In this document: piece by piece, positions 8,803 through 17,314 of the stretch
How the letters are laid out: each line of letters begins with the position of its first letter
Numbering within the stretch: position 1 is the first letter of the stretch
Assembly (NCBI RefSeq): GCF_021295095.1
Contig: NZ_JAJLQX010000009.1
Coordinates: 1-64,000 of the forward strand
Reading direction: 5' to 3'
Source of the DNA: Phocaeicola oris
Lineage (GTDB): Bacteria > Bacteroidota > Bacteroidia > Bacteroidales > Bacteroidaceae
Length of the DNA stretch: 64,000 bases
The notes under the pieces: model-generated
What the model was told of the DNA's origin: nothing
The model's database searches: none
Seen by the model: the letters and a program-made list of their open reading frames with translations, nothing else
Position numbers and translations under genes: made by a program

Positions 8803-9234
8803 ATGACCGTAAATCAATTATCCGTTTTTATAGAGAACAAATCAGGTACACTGTCAAAAGTGCTCGATCTGTTTAAGGAGGCTCACATTCAAATGATTGC
8901 CGCAAACATTGCCGATACCATCGATTATGGTATCTTCCGAATTATATGCAGTGAACCGTCGCGTGCCTATAAAGTGATGAAAGAAGCGGGTGTAGCCGTA
9001 ACCATGTCCGATGTATTTGCCATCGAACTTGATAATCAACCGGGGAAAGCAGCCGATGCCATCTCCATCTTCGCTCACGAGAATATAGAGATTACCTACC
9101 TGTATTCTTTCTTACTGGATGGAAAAGGTATCCTTATCTTCCGTACTGACAACTTCGACCGTGCTTGTGAGATTATCGAGCTGAATAATCTGAAAGTGAT
9201 TACAGAAGACGATCTGCTCAATTTAGCTAAATAA
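8803..9234 (+). CDS. Tandem ACT-domain regulatory protein
   Basis: This 143-aa protein consists only of two ACT domains (about residues 1-70 and 71-143; the first begins MTVNQLSVFIENKSGTLSKV, the second at AIELDNQPGKAADA). ACT pairs bind amino acids and serve as allosteric sensors. Stand-alone ACT proteins at the end of ior/paaK operons probably sense an aromatic amino acid and tune one of the operon's enzymes, but no DNA-binding domain is present. It is the last gene of the operon. Confidence 0.85.
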   Translation: MTVNQLSVFIENKSGTLSKVLDLFKEAHIQMIAANIADTIDYGIFRIICSEPSRAYKVMKEAGVAVTMSDVFAIELDNQPGKAADAISIFAHENIEITYLYSFLLDGKGILIFRTDNFDRACEIIELNNLKVITEDDLLNLAK

Positions 9235-9276
9235 TCATGACGCCCTATCTCCATAACCATGACATGGGAAAGAGTG

Positions 9277-9386
9277 ATGCGTATGAGTTGATCGATTCAT
9301 GTGTATGAGTTTGGCAAATAATATGTATGAGTCAGGTGATTTATATAGATAAAACATCTGACTCATACATATAAAACATGCACATA
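9277..9386 (+). repeat. 22-bp-period array, ATGAGTT family, five units
   Basis: Five consecutive 22-bp units start at 9277, 9299, 9321, 9343 and 9365. The first three contain RTATGAGTY; the last two are degenerate and partly complementary to unit 3. The array is preceded by AGAGTGAT, a flank also seen at 48 and 63.9 kb. It lies between the convergent aryl-acid and cyd operons. Confidence 0.85.
9321..9372. terminator. Long hairpin formed by array units
   Basis: ATATGTATGAGTCAG (9321-9335) pairs perfectly with CTGACTCATACATAT (9358-9372), and GTG/CAT adds three more pairs counting one G-T. It sits between convergent operons and could terminate from both sides, although neither flank has a good T-run. 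Confidence 0.45.
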
Positions 9387-9389
9387 ACA

Positions 9390-10535
9390 CTAATAACCTT
9401 CTTCGTTCTTAATCTCATCAATCGTTATCTGCTTCTTATTTAAAGCACGCCAAGCATATATAATATAGGCAAGAACAAACGGGATAAGAAAAGAAACATA
9501 CGTCATCGTACGGAGTGTAAACTCACTGGAGCAGCTATTTGATAACGTTAACGAGCTTTGCATGTCGGCCGTTGAAGGATAATAAGAGGTATGGTTATAA
9601 CCAACTAAGAAAAACAAGGATAAAACCACCAAAACAGTCCCTATGCCCGAAAACCATATTCCATATTTATATGATTTACTGAAAAATGTTTTTAGTATTC
9701 CCATCAACACCCCTACCACACCGATTAGAAATAAAATCAAGACAACAGGCATAGCAAGGAAATTATGCAGATACTTCAATGGTTCCATATAAATAGAGCC
9801 ATCATTGTTTACAGCAAATCCATCGGCTGTTAAAATATATCCTACGAAAGCTAAAAAGAAAACTAAAAAAGGAACGGTATCAACAAGTAATTGATGACGA
9901 CATCGAGCATTCAAAACATCATTCCTTATATTATTAATAAAGTACAGATTACCCAACAATCGAGCCAAAAAGAACACCGCAAAGCCCAAAATCAAATTCC
10001 ATGGATTCAGCAAAGCATCCAATCCATGCGATCCGTTTGCCCATGCACTGACTACAGGCATTGATTCTGCTCCGATATTACCTTTATCAATAATAAAATT
10101 AGAGCCTGTAAAGAATGTCGCTACCGCAGCACCCAATAACAACGGGCTGACAATTCCGTTTATAATCAGAAACCACTGATAGGTCTTCTTGCCTAATACG
10201 TTTCCTATTTTCGATTGAAACTCATAAGATACAGCCTGAAGCACAAAAGTAAACAGAATGATCATCCACAACCAATACGCACCACCAAAACTGGTACTAT
10301 AAAACAGTGGGAAAGAAGCAAAAAAGCCTCCTCCAAAAGTAACTAATGTAGTGAATGTAAACTCCCATTTCCTTCCTGTGGAATTCACCATTAAAGATCG
10401 TTCCTCCTCTGTTTTTCCTAAAGTGAATAGAAGGGAATTACCTCCTTGAACAAATAAAAGAAAAACCAACAGGGCACCCAATAAAGATATCAGGAACCAC
10501 CAATATTGCTGTAAGAATTCGTATGTCATATTCAT
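9390..10535 (-). CDS. cydB: Cytochrome bd ubiquinol oxidase subunit II
   Basis: Subunit II (381 aa) of the membrane quinol:O2 oxidoreductase carries many hydrophobic segments, beginning with WWFLISLLGALLVFLLFVQGG and continuing through GGGFFASFPLFYSTSFGG. It stabilises haem binding by CydA, helps conduct protons and lets the anaerobe scavenge oxygen and conserve energy. It follows cydA by 9 bp. Codon 3 is an alternative start (MTYEF). Confidence 0.93.
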   Translation of the reverse strand: MNMTYEFLQQYWWFLISLLGALLVFLLFVQGGNSLLFTLGKTEEERSLMVNSTGRKWEFTFTTLVTFGGGFFASFPLFYSTSFGGAYWLWMIILFTFVLQAVSYEFQSKIGNVLGKKTYQWFLIINGIVSPLLLGAAVATFFTGSNFIIDKGNIGAESMPVVSAWANGSHGLDALLNPWNLILGFAVFFLARLLGNLYFINNIRNDVLNARCRHQLLVDTVPFLVFFLAFVGYILTADGFAVNNDGSIYMEPLKYLHNFLAMPVVLILFLIGVVGVLMGILKTFFSKSYKYGIWFSGIGTVLVVLSLFFLVGYNHTSYYPSTADMQSSLTLSNSCSSEFTLRTMTYVSFLIPFVLAYIIYAWRALNKKQITIDEIKNEEGY

Positions 10536-10544
10536 AGTATTATA

Positions 10545-12062
10545 TTATTCCTTAATCATTTTTGTATTCTCTTCGACAGACGGACCTGCCTTAATCGCTT
10601 TAATCATAATACAAATTTCCGCAACCAGCATAATAGTAAAAAGAATTAAGAAGATAAAGAATGTCAGCTGCACCGAACCTGTTTGTAATTTACTGATAGC
10701 CGCGTTCAAGGGTAACATATCCTGAATAGCCCAAGGCTGCCGTCCCACCTCCGCGACTATCCAGCCGGATTGAGCAGCAATATATCCTAATGGTATAGTC
10801 CAAAATGCCACTTTTTGTAACCAGGTCTTATTCTCCAACTTTTCCTTATATTGATACCAACAAATCAGTAAGAACAATAAGATGAAAAAACCGCCCAATC
10901 CAACCATTACACGGAACGACCAGAAAGTAATGGCAACAGGTGGAATTAAATAATTCGTGTCTTTAATATAGCCATAGCCAAAATAAGGCATATTTTCTTC
11001 CAGCATCTTCAAACTTTCCATCTTTAAGGCATCATCTTTTTCTGCAATCGCTTTACGATAATTGCCCAATGAAGCAATCGCGACTTTTCCACGGCGTATC
11101 TTTTCCTCTGCCGACGGATAGACTTTTCCATCCGGTGTTTGATAACCATCAATAATATCGTTGATGCCGGGGACAAAACCATTGAAGTCGTGAGTAGCTA
11201 AGAATGAAAGCACCTTTGGAAATTTCAAATCACCGACAACGGTAAAAGGAACACCGGTTCCTCCATGAAGAAGTCCTTCAGCCGCAGCCATCTTCATCGG
11301 TTGAAGCTTTGCAACCTGAACACCGGAAATATCTCCGGTTAACGCAATAATGATTGAAGAAACGAGTCCAAATAAAGCTCCTACTTTAATACTGGACAAA
11401 GCAAAATTTACATGGCGTTTTTTAATCAGATACCAACAACTAACCCCTACCACAAAGATAGCTCCGAGAACCCAGCCACTCATCACTGTATGGAAAAACT
11501 TTGCTACCGCCATAGGAGAAAAAGCCACAGCAATAAAATCATTCATCTCATTTCTTACTGTGTCAGGATTAAAATGCATACCTACAGGATACTGCATCCA
11601 TGAATTTGCAACCAGAATCCACCAAGCAGAAATGGTCGCGCCAATGCCTGTCAACCATGTAGATGCCAAATGGAACTTTTTACTTACCTTCTTCCATCCA
11701 AAAAACATCACCGCAACGAAAGTCGATTCCATAAAAAAAGCCAAGATACCTTCAATTGCCAACGGAGCGCCAAAGATATCTCCCACAAACATGGAATAAT
11801 TGCTCCAATTGGTACCAAACTCAAATTCAAGAATCAAGCCGGTAGCAACACCAACGGCAAAATTGATTCCAAATAGCTTTTGCCAAAATTGGGCAATTCC
11901 TTTCCATCTTGGAAGACCTGTTTTTACATACATAGTCTCCATTATGCCCATAATCATAGCTAATCCTAATGTTAAAGGAACAAATAGCCAGTGATACATG
12001 GCTGTTAACGCAAATTGGGCACGCGACCAATCAATTAGTGAAGTGTCAATAGATCCAATCAT
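10545..12062 (-). CDS. cydA: Cytochrome bd ubiquinol oxidase subunit I
   Basis: This catalytic subunit has 505 aa. The haem ligands are recognisable: H24 (MYHWLFVPLT) and H191 (FFHTVMSGW), with M386 (SFRVMVGLG) for the low-spin haem. Proton-path acids E104 and E112 are in AIEGILAFFMEST. The quinol loop has K257 and E262 in QPMKMAAAEG, and GRQPW is at 440-444. An additional hydrophilic stretch at about 300-365 follows the quinol loop. It oxidises menaquinol or ubiquinol and reduces O2 to water in the inner membrane. It lies between a DUF4492 gene and cydB, all on one strand. Confidence 0.95.
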   Translation of the reverse strand: MIGSIDTSLIDWSRAQFALTAMYHWLFVPLTLGLAMIMGIMETMYVKTGLPRWKGIAQFWQKLFGINFAVGVATGLILEFEFGTNWSNYSMFVGDIFGAPLAIEGILAFFMESTFVAVMFFGWKKVSKKFHLASTWLTGIGATISAWWILVANSWMQYPVGMHFNPDTVRNEMNDFIAVAFSPMAVAKFFHTVMSGWVLGAIFVVGVSCWYLIKKRHVNFALSSIKVGALFGLVSSIIIALTGDISGVQVAKLQPMKMAAAEGLLHGGTGVPFTVVGDLKFPKVLSFLATHDFNGFVPGINDIIDGYQTPDGKVYPSAEEKIRRGKVAIASLGNYRKAIAEKDDALKMESLKMLEENMPYFGYGYIKDTNYLIPPVAITFWSFRVMVGLGGFFILLFLLICWYQYKEKLENKTWLQKVAFWTIPLGYIAAQSGWIVAEVGRQPWAIQDMLPLNAAISKLQTGSVQLTFFIFLILFTIMLVAEICIMIKAIKAGPSVEENTKMIKE

Positions 12063-12100
12063 AACCTTATTAAATTTGTATTAGTAGTATATATTAGAAT

Positions 12101-12328
12101 TTAAGGAGCAACTCTGTTAAGTAATTCTTCACTAACGTATTCCGATTTTTGCTCCGGGTTCTTCCCTTTTAAGAAATTGGGAAAGAAAAAAAGCTTCAAC
12201 ACAAAAAATATGACAAACAATTTTATGAAAATAATAAGCCAAAGAGTTTTGCCTATCGTCATCTGACGAAAACCATCCAAATAAAATTTTAATATTCTGA
12301 CAAATACCGATGTGTGATTCTTTTGCAT
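12101..12328 (-). CDS. DUF4492 small membrane protein of the cyd operon
   Basis: A small protein of 75 aa (80 from the upstream ATG at 12343) has a basic N-terminus (FYLDGFRQMTIGKTLW) and one transmembrane helix (LIIFIKLFVIFFVLKLFFFP). DUF4492 genes precede cydAB in many Bacteroidetes; it may be an assembly or accessory subunit comparable in role to CydX, though unrelated in sequence. I chose ATG 12328 because the -7 box at 12349-12356 is only 5 bp from the ATG at 12343, which would leave no leader. Confidence 0.75.
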   Translation of the reverse strand: MQKNHTSVFVRILKFYLDGFRQMTIGKTLWLIIFIKLFVIFFVLKLFFFPNFLKGKNPEQKSEYVSEELLNRVAP

Positions 12329-12348
12329 AAATTTAAATGTCATTTTTG

Positions 12349-12381
12349 CAAATATAAGTACAATTTTGTAACGATTCCAAA
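12349..12381 (-). promoter_or_regulatory. Promoter of the cyd operon
   Basis: On the minus strand, TTTG (12378-12381) and TATATTTG (12349-12356) are separated by 21 bp, matching the Bacteroidetes -33/-7 consensus. The predicted start falls at about 12342-12346. Confidence 0.7.
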
Positions 12382-12570
12382 TTTTGAAATGTTTTTCTTG
12401 GAATATTTTATATAATAGCTTCTTCGCTTTTCCTACATTTTACTTAATTATTAATCTTTGAGATATTATTTTATTATCATTTTAAATAGTATAAAACACA
12501 TCATTATTAACATTAAGGACTTGAGAATATCACTAATTAGTCGATAATATTCTCCATCATGTCGATTTTA

Positions 12571-12602
12571 TTTGAACAAATATAAAGCTGACCATACATT
12601 TG
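12571..12602 (+). promoter_or_regulatory. Promoter of the efflux operon
   Basis: TTTG (12571-12574) and TACATTTG (12595-12602) are separated by 20 bp, a good Bacteroidetes -33/-7 pair just upstream of the tolC-like start at 12627. It diverges from the cyd promoter across about 190 bp of AT-rich DNA. Confidence 0.7.
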
Positions 12603-12626
12603 TATCAAAATTTAAATTTATGAAAC

Positions 12627-13994
12627 ATGAAAGCAAAAGGATTATATGCAACAATGATATTATTGATAACTACAAGTTATGCAATAGCGCAAACGAATAG
12701 CACAAACTCTCTTCGTGAGAAATCGTGGACATTACAAGATTGCATTAACTACGCATTAGAACAAAACATTCAATTACGTCAAAGCAAGATTTCTTTGGCT
12801 GAAAGCGAAGTAAACGTTAAACAAACAAAAGCAGCCCTCTTCCCTTCTCTTTCGTTTGCTACAGGACATAATGTGACAAACCGTCCTTATCAACAAAACA
12901 GCAATACAGTTAATGGAACGGAAATTATTGCCAGTGATAGCAAAACTACCTATTCTGGGAGTTACGGGTTGTCTGCAAGCGTGACTCTTTGGAATGGCAA
13001 TAAAAACATGAATAACATTAAACAACAGAAATTGAATAATCAAATTGCAGACTTAACTGTTCAGGAAACAGAAAATTCTCTACAGCAACAAATTACACAA
13101 CTCTTTATTCAGATATTATATGCTAACGAGTCCGTAAAAATCAACAAAAATACAGTTGAAACAAGTCAAGCTACTTATAATCGTGGTAAAGAGCTTTTTA
13201 ACGAAGGAAGTCTTTCAAAAGCCGATTTAGCCCAGCTTGAAGCCCAAGTAAGTAATGACCAATATTCGGTAGTTACTTCTGAAAGTACACTTCGGAACTA
13301 TAAATTACAATTAAAACAATTGCTTGAGTTAGAAGGTACAAACGAAATGGATCTGGTATTACCGGAAATAAGTAATGATGAGATTCTGAAATTATTACCG
13401 GCTCAAGAGGATATTTATCAGCAAGCTTTAACTTTCCGACCGGAGATTCAAAGCAGTAAACTGAGCATAGAGAATTCTAAATTAAATATCTCTATCGCAA
13501 AAGCAGGCTATTGGCCTACACTTAGTTTAAACGCATCCTCGGGCAGCACAACGAACAGTTCAAGCAATTACAACTGGGGAACTCAAATGAAAAATGGATG
13601 GAACAATATGATTGGATTGAGTTTAAGCTTCCCTATCTTCGACAACAGAACAAATAAAAGTAATATGGAAAAAGCACGCTTAGCTTATGATAGTAGTCAA
13701 TTAGACCTGATTAATAAACAGAAAGAATTATATCAGACTATAGAAGGACTTTATCTTGACGCAAAGAATGCCCAAGAACAATATAAGGCTGCGGAAAGTA
13801 ATACAAAAAGCTATCAGACAAGTTATGACATGGTCAGCGAACAATTTAATTTAGGGATGAAGAATACAGTTGAGCTTCTTACCGAAAAAAACAATTTACT
13901 GAATGCACAACAGCAACGTGTCCAAGCTAAATATATGGCTCTGCTAAATAGAACTTTACTCGATTTCTATGCTGAAGGCAAAATCAAGATATAA
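12627..13994 (+). CDS. TolC-family outer-membrane efflux protein
   Basis: This 455-aa outer membrane factor has a cleavable signal peptide (about residues 1-22, ending SYAIAQ) and the two-fold repeated coiled-coil/strand pattern of TolC proteins: WTLQDCINYALEQNIQLRQSKISL near the start of the first repeat and FRPEIQSSKLSIENSKLNISIAKAGYWPTLSLN in the second. It forms the exit duct for the MacA/MacB-type pump encoded next (39 bp gap). A strong promoter precedes it. Confidence 0.92.
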   Translation: MKAKGLYATMILLITTSYAIAQTNSTNSLREKSWTLQDCINYALEQNIQLRQSKISLAESEVNVKQTKAALFPSLSFATGHNVTNRPYQQNSNTVNGTEIIASDSKTTYSGSYGLSASVTLWNGNKNMNNIKQQKLNNQIADLTVQETENSLQQQITQLFIQILYANESVKINKNTVETSQATYNRGKELFNEGSLSKADLAQLEAQVSNDQYSVVTSESTLRNYKLQLKQLLELEGTNEMDLVLPEISNDEILKLLPAQEDIYQQALTFRPEIQSSKLSIENSKLNISIAKAGYWPTLSLNASSGSTTNSSSNYNWGTQMKNGWNNMIGLSLSFPIFDNRTNKSNMEKARLAYDSSQLDLINKQKELYQTIEGLYLDAKNAQEQYKAAESNTKSYQTSYDMVSEQFNLGMKNTVELLTEKNNLLNAQQQRVQAKYMALLNRTLLDFYAEGKIKI

Positions 13995-14033
13995 TGAACA
14001 ATTCAAATACGTGAAATAATAAAAACAAATAAA

Positions 14034-15320
14034 ATGAAAAACAAGAAATTAATTTATGGAATTATTATAGCTATAATTATAATCATAGCTTGTATATGTT
14101 TATTCGGTGGAAAGAAAAGTGTAGGAACTATCAGCTTCGCCACTGAAAAAACAAATAGAGGTAATATCAGCAATTTTATAACAGCAACAGGAACCATCGA
14201 GCCTGTTACTGAAGTTGAAGTAGGTACTCAGGTTTCAGGTATTATTGATAAAATTTATGTAGACTACAACTCTATTGTTAAGAAAGGTGAGTTAATAGCA
14301 GAAATGGATAAAGTAACTCTACAAAGCGAATTGCAGTCTGCTAAAGCAAGCTATGATGGTGCTAAAGCTGATTTTGACTATCAAAAGAAACTATATGACC
14401 GAAACACTCGATTGCATGACAAACAATTGATAAGTGAGACCGACTATGAAAGTTCTCAATACAATTATGAGTTGGCAAAAAGCCAGTTTGAATCCAGTCG
14501 TGCTGCATTAGCTAAAGCTCAGCGTAACTTATCGTATGCAACCATTACCTCTCCTATCGATGGTATCGTAACGAGTAAATCTGTCGAGGAAGGTCAGACT
14601 GTTGCTTCCGGATTTGAAACACCAACCTTGTTTACTATTGCAGCCGACTTAACAAAGATGCGTGTCATTGCCGATGTTGATGAAGCAGATATAGCTAATG
14701 TCAAGGAAGGCGCAAAGGTTAATTTTACCGTTGATGCCTATCCCGATGATATATTCGAAGGAACCGTTCAGCAAGTTCGTTTGGGCAGTACAAACAGTTC
14801 AAGCAGTTCATCATCATCTTCATCTTCCGGCAGTAGTTCTACTGTCGTAACCTATGAAGTTGTCATCACTGCCGATAATTCTGAAATGAAACTGAAACCG
14901 CGTTTGACGGCCAATGCAACCATCTATACTCTGAATAAAGACAATGTTTTGAGAGTTCCAACTAAAGCCTTACGCTTCACTCCGAATAAAAATATTGTCA
15001 AAGGTTATAACATTAAGGATGTAAATGCAGCACACAAAGTTTGGACACTTGATGGAAAGACACTTACTGCTCATGCTGTGCAAATTGGAACAACTGATGG
15101 AACTAATACAGAGATTCTAAACGGCATGGATGAAAACACACCGGTTGTTACCGAAATCAAAATTAATCAAACAGAGGAAATGGCCAAGAAAGATGACTCT
15201 GAACGCAGTCCATTCCAAATGGGGCCTCCGGATAGAAACAAAAAGAAGAATGGCGCAACCGGCAACGATAGTACCAATGAAACAAACAGAAATGTTGACA
15301 ATAATCAAAGAGCAAAATAA
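14034..15320 (+). CDS. MacA-like periplasmic adaptor (HlyD/RND family)
   Basis: This 428-aa membrane fusion protein is anchored by one N-terminal helix (about residues 5-25). The lipoyl/barrel part includes TGTIEPVTEVEVGTQVSGII, followed by a coiled-coil hairpin (about 80-165) and ATITSPIDGIVTSKSVEEGQ. A poly-serine stretch (about residues 249-265, eleven Ser in one run) interrupts the beta-barrel region, and the C-terminal tail is Lys/Asn-rich. It links the ABC transporter to the TolC-like duct. Its stop overlaps the next start (TAATG at 15318-15322), so the ATPase is translationally coupled. Confidence 0.9.
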   Translation: MKNKKLIYGIIIAIIIIIACICLFGGKKSVGTISFATEKTNRGNISNFITATGTIEPVTEVEVGTQVSGIIDKIYVDYNSIVKKGELIAEMDKVTLQSELQSAKASYDGAKADFDYQKKLYDRNTRLHDKQLISETDYESSQYNYELAKSQFESSRAALAKAQRNLSYATITSPIDGIVTSKSVEEGQTVASGFETPTLFTIAADLTKMRVIADVDEADIANVKEGAKVNFTVDAYPDDIFEGTVQQVRLGSTNSSSSSSSSSSSGSSSTVVTYEVVITADNSEMKLKPRLTANATIYTLNKDNVLRVPTKALRFTPNKNIVKGYNIKDVNAAHKVWTLDGKTLTAHAVQIGTTDGTNTEILNGMDENTPVVTEIKINQTEEMAKKDDSERSPFQMGPPDRNKKKNGATGNDSTNETNRNVDNNQRAK

Positions 15321-16063
15321 TGAAAAAGATTATTGAATTAAAAGATATTCGAAGGAATTTCATAGTGGGAGATGAAACGGTTCATGCGCTGCGTGGAATC
15401 ACATTTACAATAGAAGAAGGTGAATTCGTCACGATCATGGGTACATCAGGATCAGGAAAATCAACCTTACTGAATACTTTAGGTTGCTTGGATACTCCTT
15501 CAGGCGGTGAATATTTTCTTGATGGAGTATCAGTCAAAGCCATGAGGAAGAATCAGCGCGCTGTTCTCCGAAATAGAAAAATAGGATTTGTATTTCAAAA
15601 TTATAATCTTCTTGCTAAAACCACTGCCGTTGAAAATGTTGAACTGCCATTAATGTACAATGACGAAGTGTCTGCAGCAGAAAGAAAAAAAAGAGCAATT
15701 AATGCTTTAATAGCTGTAGGGCTTGGCGACCGATTGGATCATAAATCCAATCAGATGTCCGGAGGACAAATGCAACGTGTTGCTATCGCCCGCGCTTTAG
15801 TGAACAATCCTGCTGTTATTTTAGCTGATGAAGCTACCGGTAACTTGGATACGAGAACAAGTTTTGAAATTCTGGTTTTATTCCAAAAATTGCACGATGA
15901 AGGTAGAACAATTATCTTTGTAACTCATAATCCGGAAATCGCGAAATACAGCAGCCGTAATATTCGCCTTCGTGATGGTCGGGTTATTGAAGATATAAAA
16001 AACGAAAAAATTATGTCAGCTGCAGATACACTGGCAAAGTTACCTGTTAACCAAGATGATTGA
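15320..16063 (+). CDS. MacB-type ABC transporter ATPase (LolD/MacB family)
   Basis: This is an ATP-binding subunit of 247 aa with Walker A GTSGSGKST (41-49), the signature MSGGQMQRVAIARAL, Walker B VILADEATGNLDT and the H-loop FVTHNPE. In E. coli MacB the ATPase and permease are fused; here they are two genes, as often in Bacteroidetes. It powers substrate extrusion (macrolide, peptide or lipoprotein-like substrates in the family) through the adaptor and duct encoded upstream. Confidence 0.92.
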   Translation: MKKIIELKDIRRNFIVGDETVHALRGITFTIEEGEFVTIMGTSGSGKSTLLNTLGCLDTPSGGEYFLDGVSVKAMRKNQRAVLRNRKIGFVFQNYNLLAKTTAVENVELPLMYNDEVSAAERKKRAINALIAVGLGDRLDHKSNQMSGGQMQRVAIARALVNNPAVILADEATGNLDTRTSFEILVLFQKLHDEGRTIIFVTHNPEIAKYSSRNIRLRDGRVIEDIKNEKIMSAADTLAKLPVNQDD

Positions 16064-16081
16064 TATATAAAATTGAAAAAT

Positions 16082-17299
16082 ATGAATATAGGCAATTTAT
16101 TTAAGATAGCTCTTAAAGCCATTGCAGCTAACAAGATGCGTTCTTTTCTGACAGCGCTTGGTATTATTATTGGTGTAGCATCTGTTATCGCAATGTTAGC
16201 TATCGGACAAGGTTCTAAAAAAAGTATTCAAGCCCAAATATCAGAAATGGGTTCTAATATGATTATGATTCATCCGGGAGCTGATATGCGTGGTGGCGTT
16301 CGTCAAGATCCAACAGCCATGCAAACGCTCAAACTGGAGAATTATCAAAAGCTAAGAGAAGAATGCACTTATCTGGCGGCAATTACTCCGCAGGTTTCTT
16401 CTTCTGGACAATTAATTGCCGGAGGAAATAACTATCCTTCTTCTGTTACCGGTATTGCTCAAGACTATCTAACCATCCGTCAGTTAAAAGTAAAGGATGG
16501 AGAAATGTTTTCTGACAATGATATCCGCACAGCTGCTAAGCTCTGTGTAATAGGCAAGACAATCGTAGATAATCTGTTTCCGAGTGAGGAACCCATAGGA
16601 AAAATTATCCGAGTTAATCAGGTACCATTCAAAGTAATCGGTGTTTTGGAATCGAAAGGATATAACTCCATGGGGCAAGACCAAGACGATGTTGTGTTAG
16701 CTCCTTATACAACAGTTATGAAACGTTTGTTAGCACAAACATATTTAAGTGGTATATTTGCATCTGCCATTACTGAAGACATGACAGAAAACGCTGTGAG
16801 TGAAATAACAACTATACTCCGTCGTGAACATAAATTGAAAACAACAGATGATGACGACTTTACAATTCGCACCCAACAGGAATTAAGTAGCATGATGAAT
16901 ACCACCACCGATTTGATGACTACTCTGTTAGCATGTATTGCAGGAATCTCTCTGTTAGTTGGTGGCATAGGAATTATGAATATTATGTATGTAAGTGTAA
17001 CAGAACGAACTCGCGAAATTGGTCTTCGTATGTCCGTTGGCGCACGTGGCATGGATATTCTTTCTCAATTCTTGATTGAAGCCGTGGTCATCAGTATTAC
17101 CGGCGGCTTAATTGGAGTACTCATAGGTTGTGGAGCCAGCTATATGATTAAAGCCGTTGCTCATTGGCCGGTATACATCCAACCATGGAGCGTATTACTT
17201 TCTTTCTTGGTTTGTACATTAACCGGTGTGTTTTTTGGCTGGTATCCGGCAAAAAAAGCTGCTGCTTTAGATCCCATTGAAGCTTTACGATATGAATAA
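16082..17299 (+). CDS. MacB-type ABC transporter permease (FtsX family)
   Basis: This 405-aa permease has an N-terminal transmembrane helix (MRSFLTALGIIIGVASVIAMLAIG in two overlapping parts), a large periplasmic domain of the MacB-PCD type (about 50-275) and three C-terminal helices, ending with the FtsX-typical RTREIGLRMSVGAR coupling helix and FFGWYPAKKAAALDPIEALRYE. I take the start as ATG 16082; an upstream TTG at 16073 would add three residues. It completes the tripartite pump, and the genes of a two-component system follow directly. Confidence 0.92.
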   Translation: MNIGNLFKIALKAIAANKMRSFLTALGIIIGVASVIAMLAIGQGSKKSIQAQISEMGSNMIMIHPGADMRGGVRQDPTAMQTLKLENYQKLREECTYLAAITPQVSSSGQLIAGGNNYPSSVTGIAQDYLTIRQLKVKDGEMFSDNDIRTAAKLCVIGKTIVDNLFPSEEPIGKIIRVNQVPFKVIGVLESKGYNSMGQDQDDVVLAPYTTVMKRLLAQTYLSGIFASAITEDMTENAVSEITTILRREHKLKTTDDDDFTIRTQQELSSMMNTTTDLMTTLLACIAGISLLVGGIGIMNIMYVSVTERTREIGLRMSVGARGMDILSQFLIEAVVISITGGLIGVLIGCGASYMIKAVAHWPVYIQPWSVLLSFLVCTLTGVFFGWYPAKKAAALDPIEALRYE

Positions 17300-17314
17300 T
17301 AAAAAATAAATACT

